Shown: in pieces, positions 27,102-36,742 of the stretch
Numbering within the stretch: the stretch's first letter is position 1
Layout of the letters: the number at the start of each line of letters is the position of its first letter
Source: Planctomycetota bacterium
Lineage (GTDB): Bacteria; Planctomycetota; UBA1135; UBA2386
Assembly (NCBI GenBank): GCA_016794035.1
Contig: JAEUHS010000124.1
Span: forward strand, 1-43,922
Length of the DNA: 43,922 nucleotides
Reading direction: 5' to 3'
Notes under the pieces: generated by a model
The model's input: the letters and a program-made list of their open reading frames with translations, nothing else
Database searches by the model: none
Told to the model about the DNA's origin: nothing
Made by a program: the position numbers and the translations under genes

Positions 27102-29123
27102 TCAGTCGAGCCCGATCGTGTACTTGATCGCGTTGCTGGTCCAGGGCACCAGATACGGAGTACCGGTGGCGCCACCGAGCGTCAGGTCGATGCCGAACGC
27201 CTGCATGGTGACCGAGACGCCCTCGGCATCCCAGAGGTGGGAGACCGGGAACACGTTCGGCGTGCCGGCGAACGTGCCGCCGGCCGGCCACAGTCCGCTG
27301 TCGATCGTGATCGGCGCCAGTCCCGCGTCGTGCACGATGCAGCCGGGGTTGCTGTAGCTGAAGAAGTTGAGCTCGACGCCGGGCTGCAGGATGCCGAACG
27401 AGAGTCCGACGATCACGAAGTGCGGGCCCGGGGTCAACGGGATCGGCGGCACGTTCTCGACGTTCCACGTCAGCGCCTGGCCACCGAACATGCGACCGGT
27501 CTGCAGCACCGAGCCGGGGATGCCCGTCGTGACGACGCCCTTCAACGAGACGTTGCTGGTCGTGCCTTCGACCGAGGTCGAGAAGGGCAGGCCGGACGGG
27601 AAGTACACCAGTTCGTTCGACAGGTCGCGCGACTGCGGGTCGAGCGAGGGCGTGGCACCGATGCGGCCCCGCGAGTAGCCGACCACCGCGGCGTTCTCCA
27701 TGGTGTTGGTCCAGAGCGTCGAGTTGAACGGCATCATCTGGCCGTAGCGATACTCGATGACGCCGGTGTTCTCGTAGATCACCATCTGGAAGCTCCAGAT
27801 GGCGTGGTTGTAGACCGTCGCACTGCCGGGGGTACGGAAGCTGCCTTCCTTGTACCAGGTGATCCAGAGCTGGGCGTCGCCGGCGCCGAGGAAGCTCTCC
27901 GGCACGGCTTTCGTGTGCAGGCCAGCCTGCACGTCGCCAGGCGTGTTGCGCGCGCCATAGAGATCGGTGAAGTACGGCATGAACCGCTCGTTGTAGGCGC
28001 CGCCAATGCCCAGGAACTGGGTCTTGTTGGGGTAGTAGCTCGTGCCGTAGGACCCGGGCGACACCGTGCCGACCCACCCGTTGTTGCACACCGACAGGGT
28101 GGTCGTCGTGCCGCTGGGGGTCTGGAACGGGGTGACCGTGAAGCCGGTCGGAGTCGCCAGGATCGTGTCGTCACCGGTGGTGTTGGCGACGGCGTTCAGC
28201 TTGGTGATGTCGAAGGGCGGAGCGGTCGGCAGCACCGTGTACTTCGTCGGTGCCGGGTAGACGTCCGGGATCATCGTGATGCCCGTCAGGTCGAACGCCT
28301 GATCCTGGGTGAAGGCCTGGTAGAAGGTCGAGTGCGCGCCGCCGCAGCCGCCGCCGATGTACTCGGCCTTGGCGGGGCGTTCGGTCGCTTCGCCACCGGG
28401 GCCGAGGAACACGACACCCACCACGGGCGGCGACGTGTCGGCGGTACCGGTCGGGGCGGCAACGGAGCTCGTGTAGACGGCCTTGCCGCGGATGCCGGCG
28501 CCGTGCGCGATCGTGTTCTGGATCGGGATCATCGACAGCGGCACGGGATTGGTCGGCGCCGTCGGCGCCGTGACGTCGATCAGCAGGTTCCCCAGGCTCG
28601 GGTCGTAGACGAAGGCCGCGCCGACCGCCGCCAGATCGAGGTCGATGCAGTAGTTGTTCGGGCAGCTGCCGAGGGAAGGTGCGAGTGTCAGCGTCGGAAT
28701 GACGCCCGCCGGGCCGAGAATGGTGGCGGCCGGGTCGCGGTTGCTCCCCGGAGTCCCAGGTCCGCCGCCGGTCGCCGATCCGAACGTCGTGACCATGGTC
28801 GCCGAGGTCAACGTGGTCTGTCCGAGCTGTACGACGAGGCCGCTGTAGACCTGGCCGCCGAGGTTGGACTCGCCGTCCTCACCGCGGAACTTGATGTTGG
28901 TGATCAGGATCGGGCCGGCGACACCGGCTTTGCCCAGGAAGTGGCTGGCTTCGTAGATGATCTGGAAGCGCTTGGCGCCGACGCTCCACTCACTCGTGGA
29001 GCCGGTGTTCGTGCCGTACGTCGTCGCCTCCATGAAGTTGTGGTTGTCGGGCAGCACCAGCGTCTGGGCCGAAAGTGCGCTGGCGAGCAGAGCGATCGCT
29101 GCGAGCGGGAGAGAGGTTCTCAT
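27102..29123 (-). CDS. Large exported protein of unknown function
   Basis: A 673-residue protein with a signal peptide (MRTSLPLAAIALLASALSAQ). The mature part is rich in Thr, Gly, Pro and aromatic residues with predicted beta structure; I recognise no enzyme motif. A central stretch contains ITWYKEGSFRTP and YENTGVIEYRYGQM, reminiscent of repeats in extracellular lectin- or nidogen-like domains that bear the GVIEYRYG pattern. The likely start is ATG 29123; the frame extends 13 residues upstream to 29162, but that adds a non-signal segment. It ends at a strong terminator. TACCGT at minus-strand 29154-29149 may be its -10 element. Confidence 0.72.
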   Translation of the reverse strand: MRTSLPLAAIALLASALSAQTLVLPDNHNFMEATTYGTNTGSTSEWSVGAKRFQIIYEASHFLGKAGVAGPILITNIKFRGEDGESNLGGQVYSGLVVQLGQTTLTSATMVTTFGSATGGGPGTPGSNRDPAATILGPAGVIPTLTLAPSLGSCPNNYCIDLDLAAVGAAFVYDPSLGNLLIDVTAPTAPTNPVPLSMIPIQNTIAHGAGIRGKAVYTSSVAAPTGTADTSPPVVGVVFLGPGGEATERPAKAEYIGGGCGGAHSTFYQAFTQDQAFDLTGITMIPDVYPAPTKYTVLPTAPPFDITKLNAVANTTGDDTILATPTGFTVTPFQTPSGTTTTLSVCNNGWVGTVSPGSYGTSYYPNKTQFLGIGGAYNERFMPYFTDLYGARNTPGDVQAGLHTKAVPESFLGAGDAQLWITWYKEGSFRTPGSATVYNHAIWSFQMVIYENTGVIEYRYGQMMPFNSTLWTNTMENAAVVGYSRGRIGATPSLDPQSRDLSNELVYFPSGLPFSTSVEGTTSNVSLKGVVTTGIPGSVLQTGRMFGGQALTWNVENVPPIPLTPGPHFVIVGLSFGILQPGVELNFFSYSNPGCIVHDAGLAPITIDSGLWPAGGTFAGTPNVFPVSHLWDAEGVSVTMQAFGIDLTLGGATGTPYLVPWTSNAIKYTIGLD

Positions 29124-29276
29124 GGGCGGTTCACGAGCAAGGATGACGACGGTAGAAGCCACCTTGTCCCGAAATGGTGTCGGGTGGGTCGTTCCCTTGC
29201 TCCCTTCGCCACTGTGACGCGGCGGCTGCCAGCGCCGGTTCCATGCGTTGCTGAGGATTCCGGCGGACCCGACGGT

Positions 29277-31313
29277 CTAGCGACCAGGCGACGGCAGTTG
29301 CGTCAGCAGTCGACGCGCCTCGGCGTGTTCCGGCGCCAGCCGGAGCACCTCCTGCAGCAGGTCTCGGGCCGCCGGCACCTGATCCAGGCGCAGGTGGGCG
29401 GCAACCAGGTTCAGGCGCAACCCGGTGTCCTGCGGCACGAGCGGCAGCAGGCGGCGCCACACGGCGATGGCCTCGGTCGGCCGGCCGGCGTACAGCAGTA
29501 CCGCGCCGAGGCTCTTCTGGGGATCGATCGCCGTCGGATCCTGCAGGATCGCCAGCCGCAGCACGGCTGCCGCCTCCTCGAGGCGGCCCTGCCGGAACAG
29601 CGCCATGCCACGCGTGTTCAGGAACTCGGGCTTGGGCACGAGCCGGTAGGCGCGATCGGTCAGCCGATCGACCTCGTCCAGGCGCGGATCGTCCGGAGCC
29701 GCGCGCCCGCGCCCGGCGTCGAGTTCGTAGGCGTCGACCAGGACGGCTGCCAGCCCGCCCAGGGCGATGGCGTAGTCGGGTGCTTCGCCCAGCAGGTGGC
29801 GCAGCGCCTGCTCGGCATCCGCCAGCCGACCGCGCGCCCGCAGGGCCACCACGTAGTTCATCACCACCGCGTTGACCTTGCGTTCGCAGCGCATCGCCCG
29901 CTCGAGCATCACCAGCGCTGCGTCCGGGTGTCCCTGCTGGTCCAGCACCCGGGCGTAGCCGGAGAGGATGGTGGCGACGAGCAGGCTGCCGTTGGTCAGT
30001 TCGTTGCCGTGGTAGGCGTCGGTCCAGAAGCGCGCGCCGGTCGCGAAGGTGGGGGCGTAGCGGCGGGTGGCGCCGATGGCTGCCACGATCGGCACCAGCG
30101 CGGCGGCAACGAGCAGCACCGTGCGCATGCCGGTGCGCCGTGAGATGCGTGCCACGCCCGCCTCGACCACTTGGGCGAGTCCCCACGCCACGGGCACGAG
30201 CACGAACAGCATCGGCAGGTACATGCGCCGTTCCGCCACGACCTCGGTGATGATCGGCATCACGCTCGACGTCGGCGCCAGCAGTAGGAAGAACATCGCG
30301 CCGAGCCAGCCGAGCCAGGGTCGTCGTCGCCACTGCCACTGCGTCAGCGCCAGCAGGCCTAGCACGGCAAGTCCCGGGGCCACCGCGGACGCGAAGTCGC
30401 GCACGATGCCCCAGTCGTAGACGCCGCGCAGGCGATGCGGCCACAGCGCGACCTGCAGGTAGTGCACGATCACGCCGGCCTGCGTGTAGAGCCACTCGAG
30501 CGGCGAGACCTTGACGAGGGAATCGAAGCCCACGGTCGCGTTGGCCGGACCGGCAACGAGGCAGCCGAACAGCACCAGCCAGGTCGACGCCAGCGCCAGG
30601 TGGAAGCGCCGATGCGGGTGCAGGGCGGCCCACGTGGGCAGCAGGAACGCCCGCTCGAACAGGACGACCAGCACCGGACCGGCGACGAGGTCCTCCTTGC
30701 TGGCCATGCCGAGCGCCAGCGACAGCACGGCGAGCACCCGCCAGCCGACGCGCGGCGCCTGCGCGTGGCGCAGCACGCAGTACAGGCAGCCGAGCAGGCC
30801 GGCGCTCATCAGCAGGGTCGAGCGCTGCGTGATGTAGACCACGGCATCGGCGCCGAGCGGATGGCAGGCCCAGATCGACGCCACCGCCGTCGCGGTCCAG
30901 GTGGCCCGTGCGGGCGTGAAGCGTTCCCGCAGGTTGGCGGCCAGCAGGCAGCGCCGCACGACGCCGAGCAGCAGCCAGGCGCAGACGATGTGCAGCGCGA
31001 GGTTGCCGACGCGGAACGACCAGGCGTCCATGCCGCACAGGGCGTGGTTGACGACGATCGTCAGGCACGGCAACGGCCGGTTGGCGAGCGACGTGTGGTC
31101 CGGGCCGAACGCCATGCCCCACCAGTCGCCCAGCGCGACGCGCGGGTTGCCGAACACCGAGCCGTGATCGTCGTAGACGAAGTCCCCGGCGAGCGCACCG
31201 CCGTAGGCGAGCAGCGCCGCGATGGCGGGCAGCGAGGCCGCCGGCAGCGACCAGCGGGAAGTCGGCGCCGCGCCTGCAGGCGCGGGACGTGGACCAGTCG
31301 GGGGGGAGGGCAT
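29277..31313 (-). CDS. TMTC-like GT-C membrane glycosyltransferase with C-terminal TPRs
   Basis: A 678-residue protein. Residues 25-440 hold about ten membrane helices with GT-C features of TMTC-type O-mannosyltransferases: the first extracytoplasmic loop has FVYDDHGSVFGNP, then SLANRPLPCLT, TQRSTLL, GMASKEDLV, and the AERRMYLPMLFVLVP helix. Residues about 455-678 contain TPR-type repeats (GRLADAEQALRHLLGEAPDY; GRLEEAAAVLRLAILQDPTA). In eukaryotes such proteins transfer mannose to cadherins; bacterial relatives are uncharacterised, so the activity is inferred. A close paralogue follows at 31382. A promoter lies about 30 bp upstream of the start. Confidence 0.75.
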   Translation of the reverse strand: MPSPPTGPRPAPAGAAPTSRWSLPAASLPAIAALLAYGGALAGDFVYDDHGSVFGNPRVALGDWWGMAFGPDHTSLANRPLPCLTIVVNHALCGMDAWSFRVGNLALHIVCAWLLLGVVRRCLLAANLRERFTPARATWTATAVASIWACHPLGADAVVYITQRSTLLMSAGLLGCLYCVLRHAQAPRVGWRVLAVLSLALGMASKEDLVAGPVLVVLFERAFLLPTWAALHPHRRFHLALASTWLVLFGCLVAGPANATVGFDSLVKVSPLEWLYTQAGVIVHYLQVALWPHRLRGVYDWGIVRDFASAVAPGLAVLGLLALTQWQWRRRPWLGWLGAMFFLLLAPTSSVMPIITEVVAERRMYLPMLFVLVPVAWGLAQVVEAGVARISRRTGMRTVLLVAAALVPIVAAIGATRRYAPTFATGARFWTDAYHGNELTNGSLLVATILSGYARVLDQQGHPDAALVMLERAMRCERKVNAVVMNYVVALRARGRLADAEQALRHLLGEAPDYAIALGGLAAVLVDAYELDAGRGRAAPDDPRLDEVDRLTDRAYRLVPKPEFLNTRGMALFRQGRLEEAAAVLRLAILQDPTAIDPQKSLGAVLLYAGRPTEAIAVWRRLLPLVPQDTGLRLNLVAAHLRLDQVPAARDLLQEVLRLAPEHAEARRLLTQLPSPGR

Positions 31314-31343
31314 GCGCGACGAGTGGCAGCGACGGGGCGCGCG

Positions 31344-31349
31344 ATGCTA
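31344..31349 (-). promoter_or_regulatory. Probable -10 element (TAGCAT) of the first TMTC-like gene
   Basis: TAGCAT on the minus strand (31349-31344) lies 30 bp before the ATG at 31313, giving a leader of about 24 nt. It is in the 68-bp gap between the two paralogues, so the downstream paralogue may have its own transcript. Confidence 0.45.
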
Positions 31350-31381
31350 TCGCCAAGGCGCCCCCGGATCGTCGCGCGCGA

Positions 31382-33394
31382 TCAGCGCGGCCGGGCCGCC
31401 TGCACCTGCTGCAGCATCGCCGTCGCCCGGGCATTGCCGGGCTCGATGCGCAACGCCTCCCGCAGCCACCGGGCCGCCGGCTCCAGGGCGCGATCCCGCA
31501 GTTCGATCTCGGCCAGGCGCAGGCGCAGCGGCACATCGGTCGGGCGCGCGGCGGCCAGGCGTTCGAACATCGGTGCGACCTCGCTCGTACGGCCGAGCCG
31601 CTCGAGCAGTTCGGCGCGGAAGAAGTACGGTTCGACGTGGTCGGTCGTCAGATCGGTCGCGCGTCGATAGGCATCTTCGGCGTCGACCAGACGGCCGCGC
31701 TGCTTCCACACGTAGGCGAGGCTGGTCCAGTAGGCGGCCTTGCGAGGCTTGAGCGTCACACTCTTGCGCAGCGCCGCTTCGGCTTCGGCGAGCCGTGGGT
31801 CGTCGGGTCTGCCGTTGTCGCCGAAGTGCGCCGCCACGAGACAGGTGCCCAACGAACCCAGGACGTCACCGTTCTCGGGCGCCCGCAGCGCCAGTTCGCG
31901 CAGCAGGGCCAGGGCCTCGGCCTGGCGGCCGCGGTACTGCAGCGAGACGGCGTAGCTCATCTTCTCGACCGTCGTCGGACGGTCGCACTGCAGCGCCTGT
32001 TCGAACAGCGTGTGGGCCTCGTCGGTGCGCCCCTGCTGCCACAGCATCGATCCCCAGTTGCTGAGGATCTGGGCGGCCAGGAACGTGCGTCGGCCCGGCA
32101 CCATCTTCTGGTAGGCGTCGGCCCAGAAGCGCGTCTCGTCCGCATACACGGCGACGCGTTGGCGCGTCACCAGTGCCAGCCCGAAGACCAGACCCGCGCA
32201 CAGGGCCACGCCGACCGCGGCCCGCCCCCTCGATGCGGCGCCGAGGAGCCATCGCTCGAGTCCCACGACGATCGGCAGCAGCACGAACAGCATCGGCAGG
32301 TACATGCGGCGTTCGGCGACGATCTCGGTGTCGATCGGCATCACGCTCGAGGTCGGTGCGAGCAGCAGGAAGAACAACGCGCCGAGCCAGCCCCACCAGG
32401 GTCGGCGCCGCCAGAGCAGCACGGCGAGAGCGAGCAGGGCCACGACCGCGAGGCCCGGCAGCGCCGCAGCGCCGAAGTCACGCACGATGCCGCCGTCGTA
32501 GGCGCCGCGCAGCGGGTGGGGCCAGAGCGTCAGCCGCAGGTAGTGCAGCACCACCTCCGCTTGGGTCAGCAGCCAATGCCAGGCGGTGATCTCGCTCGGC
32601 GTGGAGTAGCCGATGGTCGAGTTGCGCGGGCCATTGGCCACGCAGAGCCACAGCACCAGCCAACTCGCGGCCACCGCCGCGTAGTAGCCGGTCCGGGTTC
32701 GCAGTGCCGCCCAGGACGGCAGCAGGAAGGCGCGCTCGAACAAGACCAGCAGCAGTGGCGCGGCGACCATGTCCTCCTTGCTGGCCATGCCCAGGGCCAT
32801 CGCCACGACCGCGAGCACCCGCCATGCGTTCCTGGCCGCGGCATCGGCCGCACGCACCGTCGCGTAGAGGGCGACCAACAGGCAACCGCTGAACAGGAGC
32901 GTCGAGCGCTGCGTCGCGTAGCCCACCGCATCGACGCCGAGCGGGTGCACGACCCAGAGCGCGGCCGCGAACGTCGCCAGCCAATGGGCGCGCCGCGCAT
33001 CGAAACGGCCGCCGAGGTTCGGCGCCCGCAACGTCAGGCGCAGCGTCACGAACAGCAGCAGCGCGTTGCCGAGGTGCAGCAGCAGGTTCGTCAGGTGCGG
33101 GCCGAACGGGCCTTCGCCGAACACGGCGATGTCGAGCACGAACGTCAGGCACGTCAGCGGCCGATTCGCCAGCGGCGTGTGCCGCGCGCCGAACGCCGCG
33201 GTCCACCAGTCCCCCGCGAGCAGCGGCAGGTTCTCCTCGATCGCCGGATAGTCGTCGAACAGGAACCGGTTGTGCCACGTGGCCCAGTACGCGAACAGCC
33301 CGACCAGCAGCAGCAGGGCGGCGGTGACGATGGTGCGCCCGGCCCGGAGGCGGGGGGACGGGCGTCTGGCGGCGGGAACGGCGCGTGGAGCCAT
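31382..33394 (-). CDS. TMTC-like GT-C membrane glycosyltransferase with TPRs, paralogue
   Basis: A 670-residue protein with the same layout as the 29277-31313 product: the first loop has FLFDDYPAIEENLP, then TPLANRPLTCLT, TQRSTLLFSG, GMASKEDMV and AERRMYLPMLFVLLP, then LAPTSSVMPI, followed by four or five TPRs. The two are tandem paralogues but diverge in the loops and TPRs, so the acceptor may differ. It is read toward the other gene in the same direction. No clear Shine-Dalgarno lies before ATG 33394. Substrate specificity cannot be told. Confidence 0.75.
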   Translation of the reverse strand: MAPRAVPAARRPSPRLRAGRTIVTAALLLLVGLFAYWATWHNRFLFDDYPAIEENLPLLAGDWWTAAFGARHTPLANRPLTCLTFVLDIAVFGEGPFGPHLTNLLLHLGNALLLFVTLRLTLRAPNLGGRFDARRAHWLATFAAALWVVHPLGVDAVGYATQRSTLLFSGCLLVALYATVRAADAAARNAWRVLAVVAMALGMASKEDMVAAPLLLVLFERAFLLPSWAALRTRTGYYAAVAASWLVLWLCVANGPRNSTIGYSTPSEITAWHWLLTQAEVVLHYLRLTLWPHPLRGAYDGGIVRDFGAAALPGLAVVALLALAVLLWRRRPWWGWLGALFFLLLAPTSSVMPIDTEIVAERRMYLPMLFVLLPIVVGLERWLLGAASRGRAAVGVALCAGLVFGLALVTRQRVAVYADETRFWADAYQKMVPGRRTFLAAQILSNWGSMLWQQGRTDEAHTLFEQALQCDRPTTVEKMSYAVSLQYRGRQAEALALLRELALRAPENGDVLGSLGTCLVAAHFGDNGRPDDPRLAEAEAALRKSVTLKPRKAAYWTSLAYVWKQRGRLVDAEDAYRRATDLTTDHVEPYFFRAELLERLGRTSEVAPMFERLAAARPTDVPLRLRLAEIELRDRALEPAARWLREALRIEPGNARATAMLQQVQAARPR

Positions 33395-33437
33395 CGCGCC
33401 GGGACCATGCGCGATCCCGTCGCGGCATGCAATCCGG

Positions 33438-33890
33438 TCAGGCGCCGAACTGCCGCAGGTGATGGTCGAGGTGCCGCCACTGCAGCGCCTGCCATTCGTC
33501 CGGCGTCAGCGGGCCGAAGAACGGGTGCGGCTGCTGCGTCAGCGCGCCGGGGCCGCCCTCGCCGAAGCGCCGCACGAGTGCGAGCAGGCCCGCCTTCTCC
33601 TTGGCGAAGTCGCGCGGGTCCGTGACCCGGAACTCCGGCGCCGTCGGCATGCCCTGCTGCCACGGCCTGTCGCCGAGCAGCCGCTTCTTCGCCATGCGGC
33701 CGAACAGGAGGCCGACCAGCGAGCGCTGCAGCGGCAGGTCGCCGGTTGCCACGCGCAGCGGCTGGTGGCAGTGGGCGAGCATCTGTGCGGCGGTCATCTT
33801 GCCCCAGCGGCGCACGGCGTCGGGCGGCAGGCGCTCGAGGCGCGCCAGCATCGAGGCGAGACCGGCTGGATCGAACAGGGATTCGGTCAT
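33438..33890 (-). CDS. DUF1569 protein (DinB-like fold)
   Basis: A 150-residue protein of the DUF1569 family, which has a DinB-like four-helix fold. The typical KMTAAQMLAHCHQPLRVA near the N-terminus and the C-terminal ALQWRHLDHHLRQFG with HxxxH-type metal-ligand His are present. Such proteins are common in Bacteroidota and Planctomycetota; the reaction is unknown. It starts 18 bp after the molybdopterin enzyme gene, suggesting cotranscription. Confidence 0.85.
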   Translation of the reverse strand: MTESLFDPAGLASMLARLERLPPDAVRRWGKMTAAQMLAHCHQPLRVATGDLPLQRSLVGLLFGRMAKKRLLGDRPWQQGMPTAPEFRVTDPRDFAKEKAGLLALVRRFGEGGPGALTQQPHPFFGPLTPDEWQALQWRHLDHHLRQFGA

Positions 33891-33908
33891 GGGAACCGCG
33901 TCTGTGGG

Positions 33909-36683
33909 CTACAGCTCGAACGCCGCGTCCGTCGGTCGGCAGACGCGCTTGAGGTGCAACGGCCGGCGCAGGCGACCCGGCCCGTGCTCGCCGGCGGGGC
34001 GCGTCTTGGCCAGCCACTCTTCGAACACGGCCATCGACTGCGCCGTGTCGACGAACACGTCGCCGTAGCGGTCGCCGGCGTGCGCCGCGGCGACGACGAC
34101 CTTCTGGTGCCAGCAGTGCATGCCGCTGACCGGATCGGGCTGCACCGGGAACGTCATGTTCTGGTGCACGCCGCCGCTGCTCCACCAGACCTTGTCGCTC
34201 TCCTGGTCGGTGCTGGCGAACGCGCCGGGCGGCTTCGTGCGCCGCATCAGCCAGGCGGTGTCGCTGACCTTGCGCAGGTCGACGTCGTGCAGCTGCCAGT
34301 GATTGCCGGCGACTTTGTCGCCCTGCACGGTCCAGCGGCCCATGTGGTGGCTGCAGGCGATCACGCCGGGGCGCACGCCTTCGGTCACCCAGACCGCGTT
34401 GACGTAGTAGCCGGTGCGCGTCGCCACGCGCACGAGGTCGCCCGGGTCGACGCCGATGCGCGCGGCGTCGCTCGGGTGGATCCAGACCGGGTTGGTGTTC
34501 GACAGTTCGGTCAGCCACTTGCTGTTGGCGGAGCGCGTGTGGATCAAGGTCGGCAAGCGGAACGTCGCCACCAGCACCATCTCGCCGTTCGCACGATCCA
34601 GGTTCGCCTCGTCGACGTGGCTGTGCACGTAGACCGGCGCCGCGAGTTCGGGCCAGCCCCAGTCGGCCATCGTCTGCGAATACAGCTCGAGCTTCCGGCT
34701 CGGCGTCGGGAAGCCGACGCGCGCCTTGCCGTCGGCCCAGACGCCGACCGGCTTGCCGTCCAGGCGCACGGTGCCGGCGTCGTCGACGTCGTAGTCGCCG
34801 CGCGGCAGTTCGGCGGCGTGGGTGCGGTAGATCTGGTCCTGCACCAGGAAGCAGCCGTGGCGCTGCATGTACTCGAGCGGCGTGATCCCGTCCTTGGCGG
34901 CGGCCTCCGGCAGGCCCGGCACCGAGTGCTCGAAGATCCAGCGGTAGTACTCGGTGATCGTGATGCGTTCGCCGGGCCGGTACGGCGACTCGAAGTGCTG
35001 GCGGATGCCGAGCGAACCGTCGGGGTCGACGTGCCAGCTCAGCGCGATCCAGAACTCGTCCTCCTCCCAGACCTCGCCGGGGTTGACCTCGTAGGTCCAG
35101 GTCACCTGCTTGCCCTGCCGTTCGGCGAGCACGCGGTGCACCGGCTGGCGGAAGCCGATCCAGGTCGCGGCGTGCGTCTCCTGCGACATCAGGTCGTGGC
35201 GCTCGGTCGCGTGGCCCATCGGCAGCACGTAGTCGGCCCAGCGCGCGGTCTCGTTCCAGGTCGGCGACAGCACCGCGTGGCAGCCGACCAGCGCCTCGTC
35301 GGACAGCGCCTCGATCCACATCGCGCCGTCGGGGTTGGTCCACACCGGGTTGTAGACGCGCGTGAAGTAGGTGTCGATGCGGCCGCGGCCGCTCCTCAGC
35401 AGGTGCGGCAGCAGGAAGCTGAGCTCGTGGTGCGCGAGCGGCCACTCGTGCGGGTAGAGCAGTTCGCTCCAGACGTCCTGTGGCCGCGGCTTGCTGAACG
35501 GCGCCGGCACGAACTTGTTGGTGCCCGCACCGGCCGTGCCGCCGAGCGAGCCGACGGCGCCGACCAGAACGGACACGAACTGCAGGCAACGCGCGACCGC
35601 CCAGCCGCCTTCGTTGCCCGCCGCCGAGTTGCGCCAGACGTGCGACGCGAACCGGCTGCCGGCCTTGCCGATCTCGCGGCCGACCTCGTCGACGACCGCG
35701 GCATCGAGGCCGCAGACCTGCGCGACGTGCGCCGGGGTCGCGAACGCGTAGTCGCCAGCGAGGTCGCGTTGGAACGCGGCGAACTCCGCGGCCGACTCGC
35801 CCGGGCGTCCCTTGGCGCGCTGGTAGGCGCGCCAGTCGACCCAGTCCTGCACGAACCGCCAGTCGACCAGGTCGTCGCGCAGCAGCACGTGCACGAAGCC
35901 GAGCAGCATCATCGCCTCGGTGCCCGGGCGCGGCGCCAGCCAGTAGTCGCCCATGCTGGCGGTGTTCGACAGGCGGATGTCGCAGACGGCCAGCTTGCCG
36001 CCCTTCATCTTGCCGTCGATGATGCGTTGCGCGTGCGGGTTGAAGTAGTGGCCGGTCTCGAGATGGCTCGAGATCAGCAGCGTGAAGGCGGCGTTCTCGT
36101 AGTCCGGCGACGGGCGGTCGTAGCCGCTCCACAGCGTGTAGCCGAGCCGCGCGGCGGCGCTGCAGACGTTGGTGTGCGAGTTGTGGCCGTCGACGCCCCA
36201 GGCCTGCAGCACGCGTTCGACGTAGCCGTCGTGGCCGGGCCGGCCGACGTGGTACATCACCTCGGTCCTGCGCCCGTCGACGATCGCCTTGCGCACGCGC
36301 GCGCCGAGCGTCGCCAGCACCTCGTCCCAGGTGGTACGTTCGAACGTGCCGCTGCCGCGCGCGCCGACCCGCTTCAGCGGATAGAGGATGCGCTCCGGGT
36401 CGTGCACCTGGTTGATCGTCGCCGGGCCCTTGGCGCAGTTGCGGCCGCGCGAGCCCGGGTGGTAGGGGTTGCCCTCGACCTTCTGGATGCGCCCGTCCTG
36501 CTTGTCGACGTAGGCGACCAGCCCGCAGGCGGCTTCACAGTTGAAGCAGATCGTCGGCACCAGCGAGTACTGGCGCTTGACCCGGCGCGGCCAGGCCCTG
36601 GCGTCGAGTTCCTCCCAGTCGTCCCAGCGTTCCGGTGGCGGGAAGTTCTCGAGCGGCGTCGTGCGCAGGGTGCTGTGATCCAT
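33909..36683 (-). CDS. Molybdopterin oxidoreductase, PsrA/PhsA-like catalytic subunit
   Basis: A 924-residue member of the molybdo-bisPGD (DMSO reductase) superfamily. The N-terminal [4Fe-4S] site has Cys46, 49, 53 and 83 (CFNCEAAC then RNCAKGP). The probable Mo ligand is Cys174 in HTNVCSAAAR. Sections LISSHLETGHYFNP and VLPMGHATERHDL and the C-terminal dinucleotide-binding domain (TNPVWIHPSDAARIGV) fit the family. There is no Tat twin-Arg signal, unlike periplasmic PsrA, so it may face the cytoplasm. Its likely partner, the Fe-S/NrfD fusion, is 2.8 kb away. The substrate (polysulfide, thiosulfate, a formate-type donor or other) cannot be told. Confidence 0.85.
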   Translation of the reverse strand: MDHSTLRTTPLENFPPPERWDDWEELDARAWPRRVKRQYSLVPTICFNCEAACGLVAYVDKQDGRIQKVEGNPYHPGSRGRNCAKGPATINQVHDPERILYPLKRVGARGSGTFERTTWDEVLATLGARVRKAIVDGRRTEVMYHVGRPGHDGYVERVLQAWGVDGHNSHTNVCSAAARLGYTLWSGYDRPSPDYENAAFTLLISSHLETGHYFNPHAQRIIDGKMKGGKLAVCDIRLSNTASMGDYWLAPRPGTEAMMLLGFVHVLLRDDLVDWRFVQDWVDWRAYQRAKGRPGESAAEFAAFQRDLAGDYAFATPAHVAQVCGLDAAVVDEVGREIGKAGSRFASHVWRNSAAGNEGGWAVARCLQFVSVLVGAVGSLGGTAGAGTNKFVPAPFSKPRPQDVWSELLYPHEWPLAHHELSFLLPHLLRSGRGRIDTYFTRVYNPVWTNPDGAMWIEALSDEALVGCHAVLSPTWNETARWADYVLPMGHATERHDLMSQETHAATWIGFRQPVHRVLAERQGKQVTWTYEVNPGEVWEEDEFWIALSWHVDPDGSLGIRQHFESPYRPGERITITEYYRWIFEHSVPGLPEAAAKDGITPLEYMQRHGCFLVQDQIYRTHAAELPRGDYDVDDAGTVRLDGKPVGVWADGKARVGFPTPSRKLELYSQTMADWGWPELAAPVYVHSHVDEANLDRANGEMVLVATFRLPTLIHTRSANSKWLTELSNTNPVWIHPSDAARIGVDPGDLVRVATRTGYYVNAVWVTEGVRPGVIACSHHMGRWTVQGDKVAGNHWQLHDVDLRKVSDTAWLMRRTKPPGAFASTDQESDKVWWSSGGVHQNMTFPVQPDPVSGMHCWHQKVVVAAAHAGDRYGDVFVDTAQSMAVFEEWLAKTRPAGEHGPGRLRRPLHLKRVCRPTDAAFEL

Positions 36684-36694
36684 CGCGGCGGGGC

Positions 36695-36700
36695 ACGATA
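36695..36700 (-). promoter_or_regulatory. Probable -10 element (TATCGT) of the molybdopterin enzyme gene
   Basis: TATCGT on the minus strand (36700-36695) lies only 11 bp before the ATG at 36683; transcription would start about 5 nt ahead of the codon, so the mRNA is almost leaderless. No Shine-Dalgarno is seen. Confidence 0.45.
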
Positions 36701-36742
36701 GCCGCCGCTTCCGGCTCAGGCGAGCAACTCACCGCATCCGCG

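Noticed and set aside
26562..30143. A plus-strand open frame of about 1190 codons
   Set aside because: It runs antisense to an exported protein and a TMTC-like gene, and its composition is that of a reverse-strand shadow.
33270..36701. A plus-strand open frame of about 1140 codons
   Set aside because: It is antisense to the molybdopterin enzyme, which has clear Fe-S and Mo ligands.
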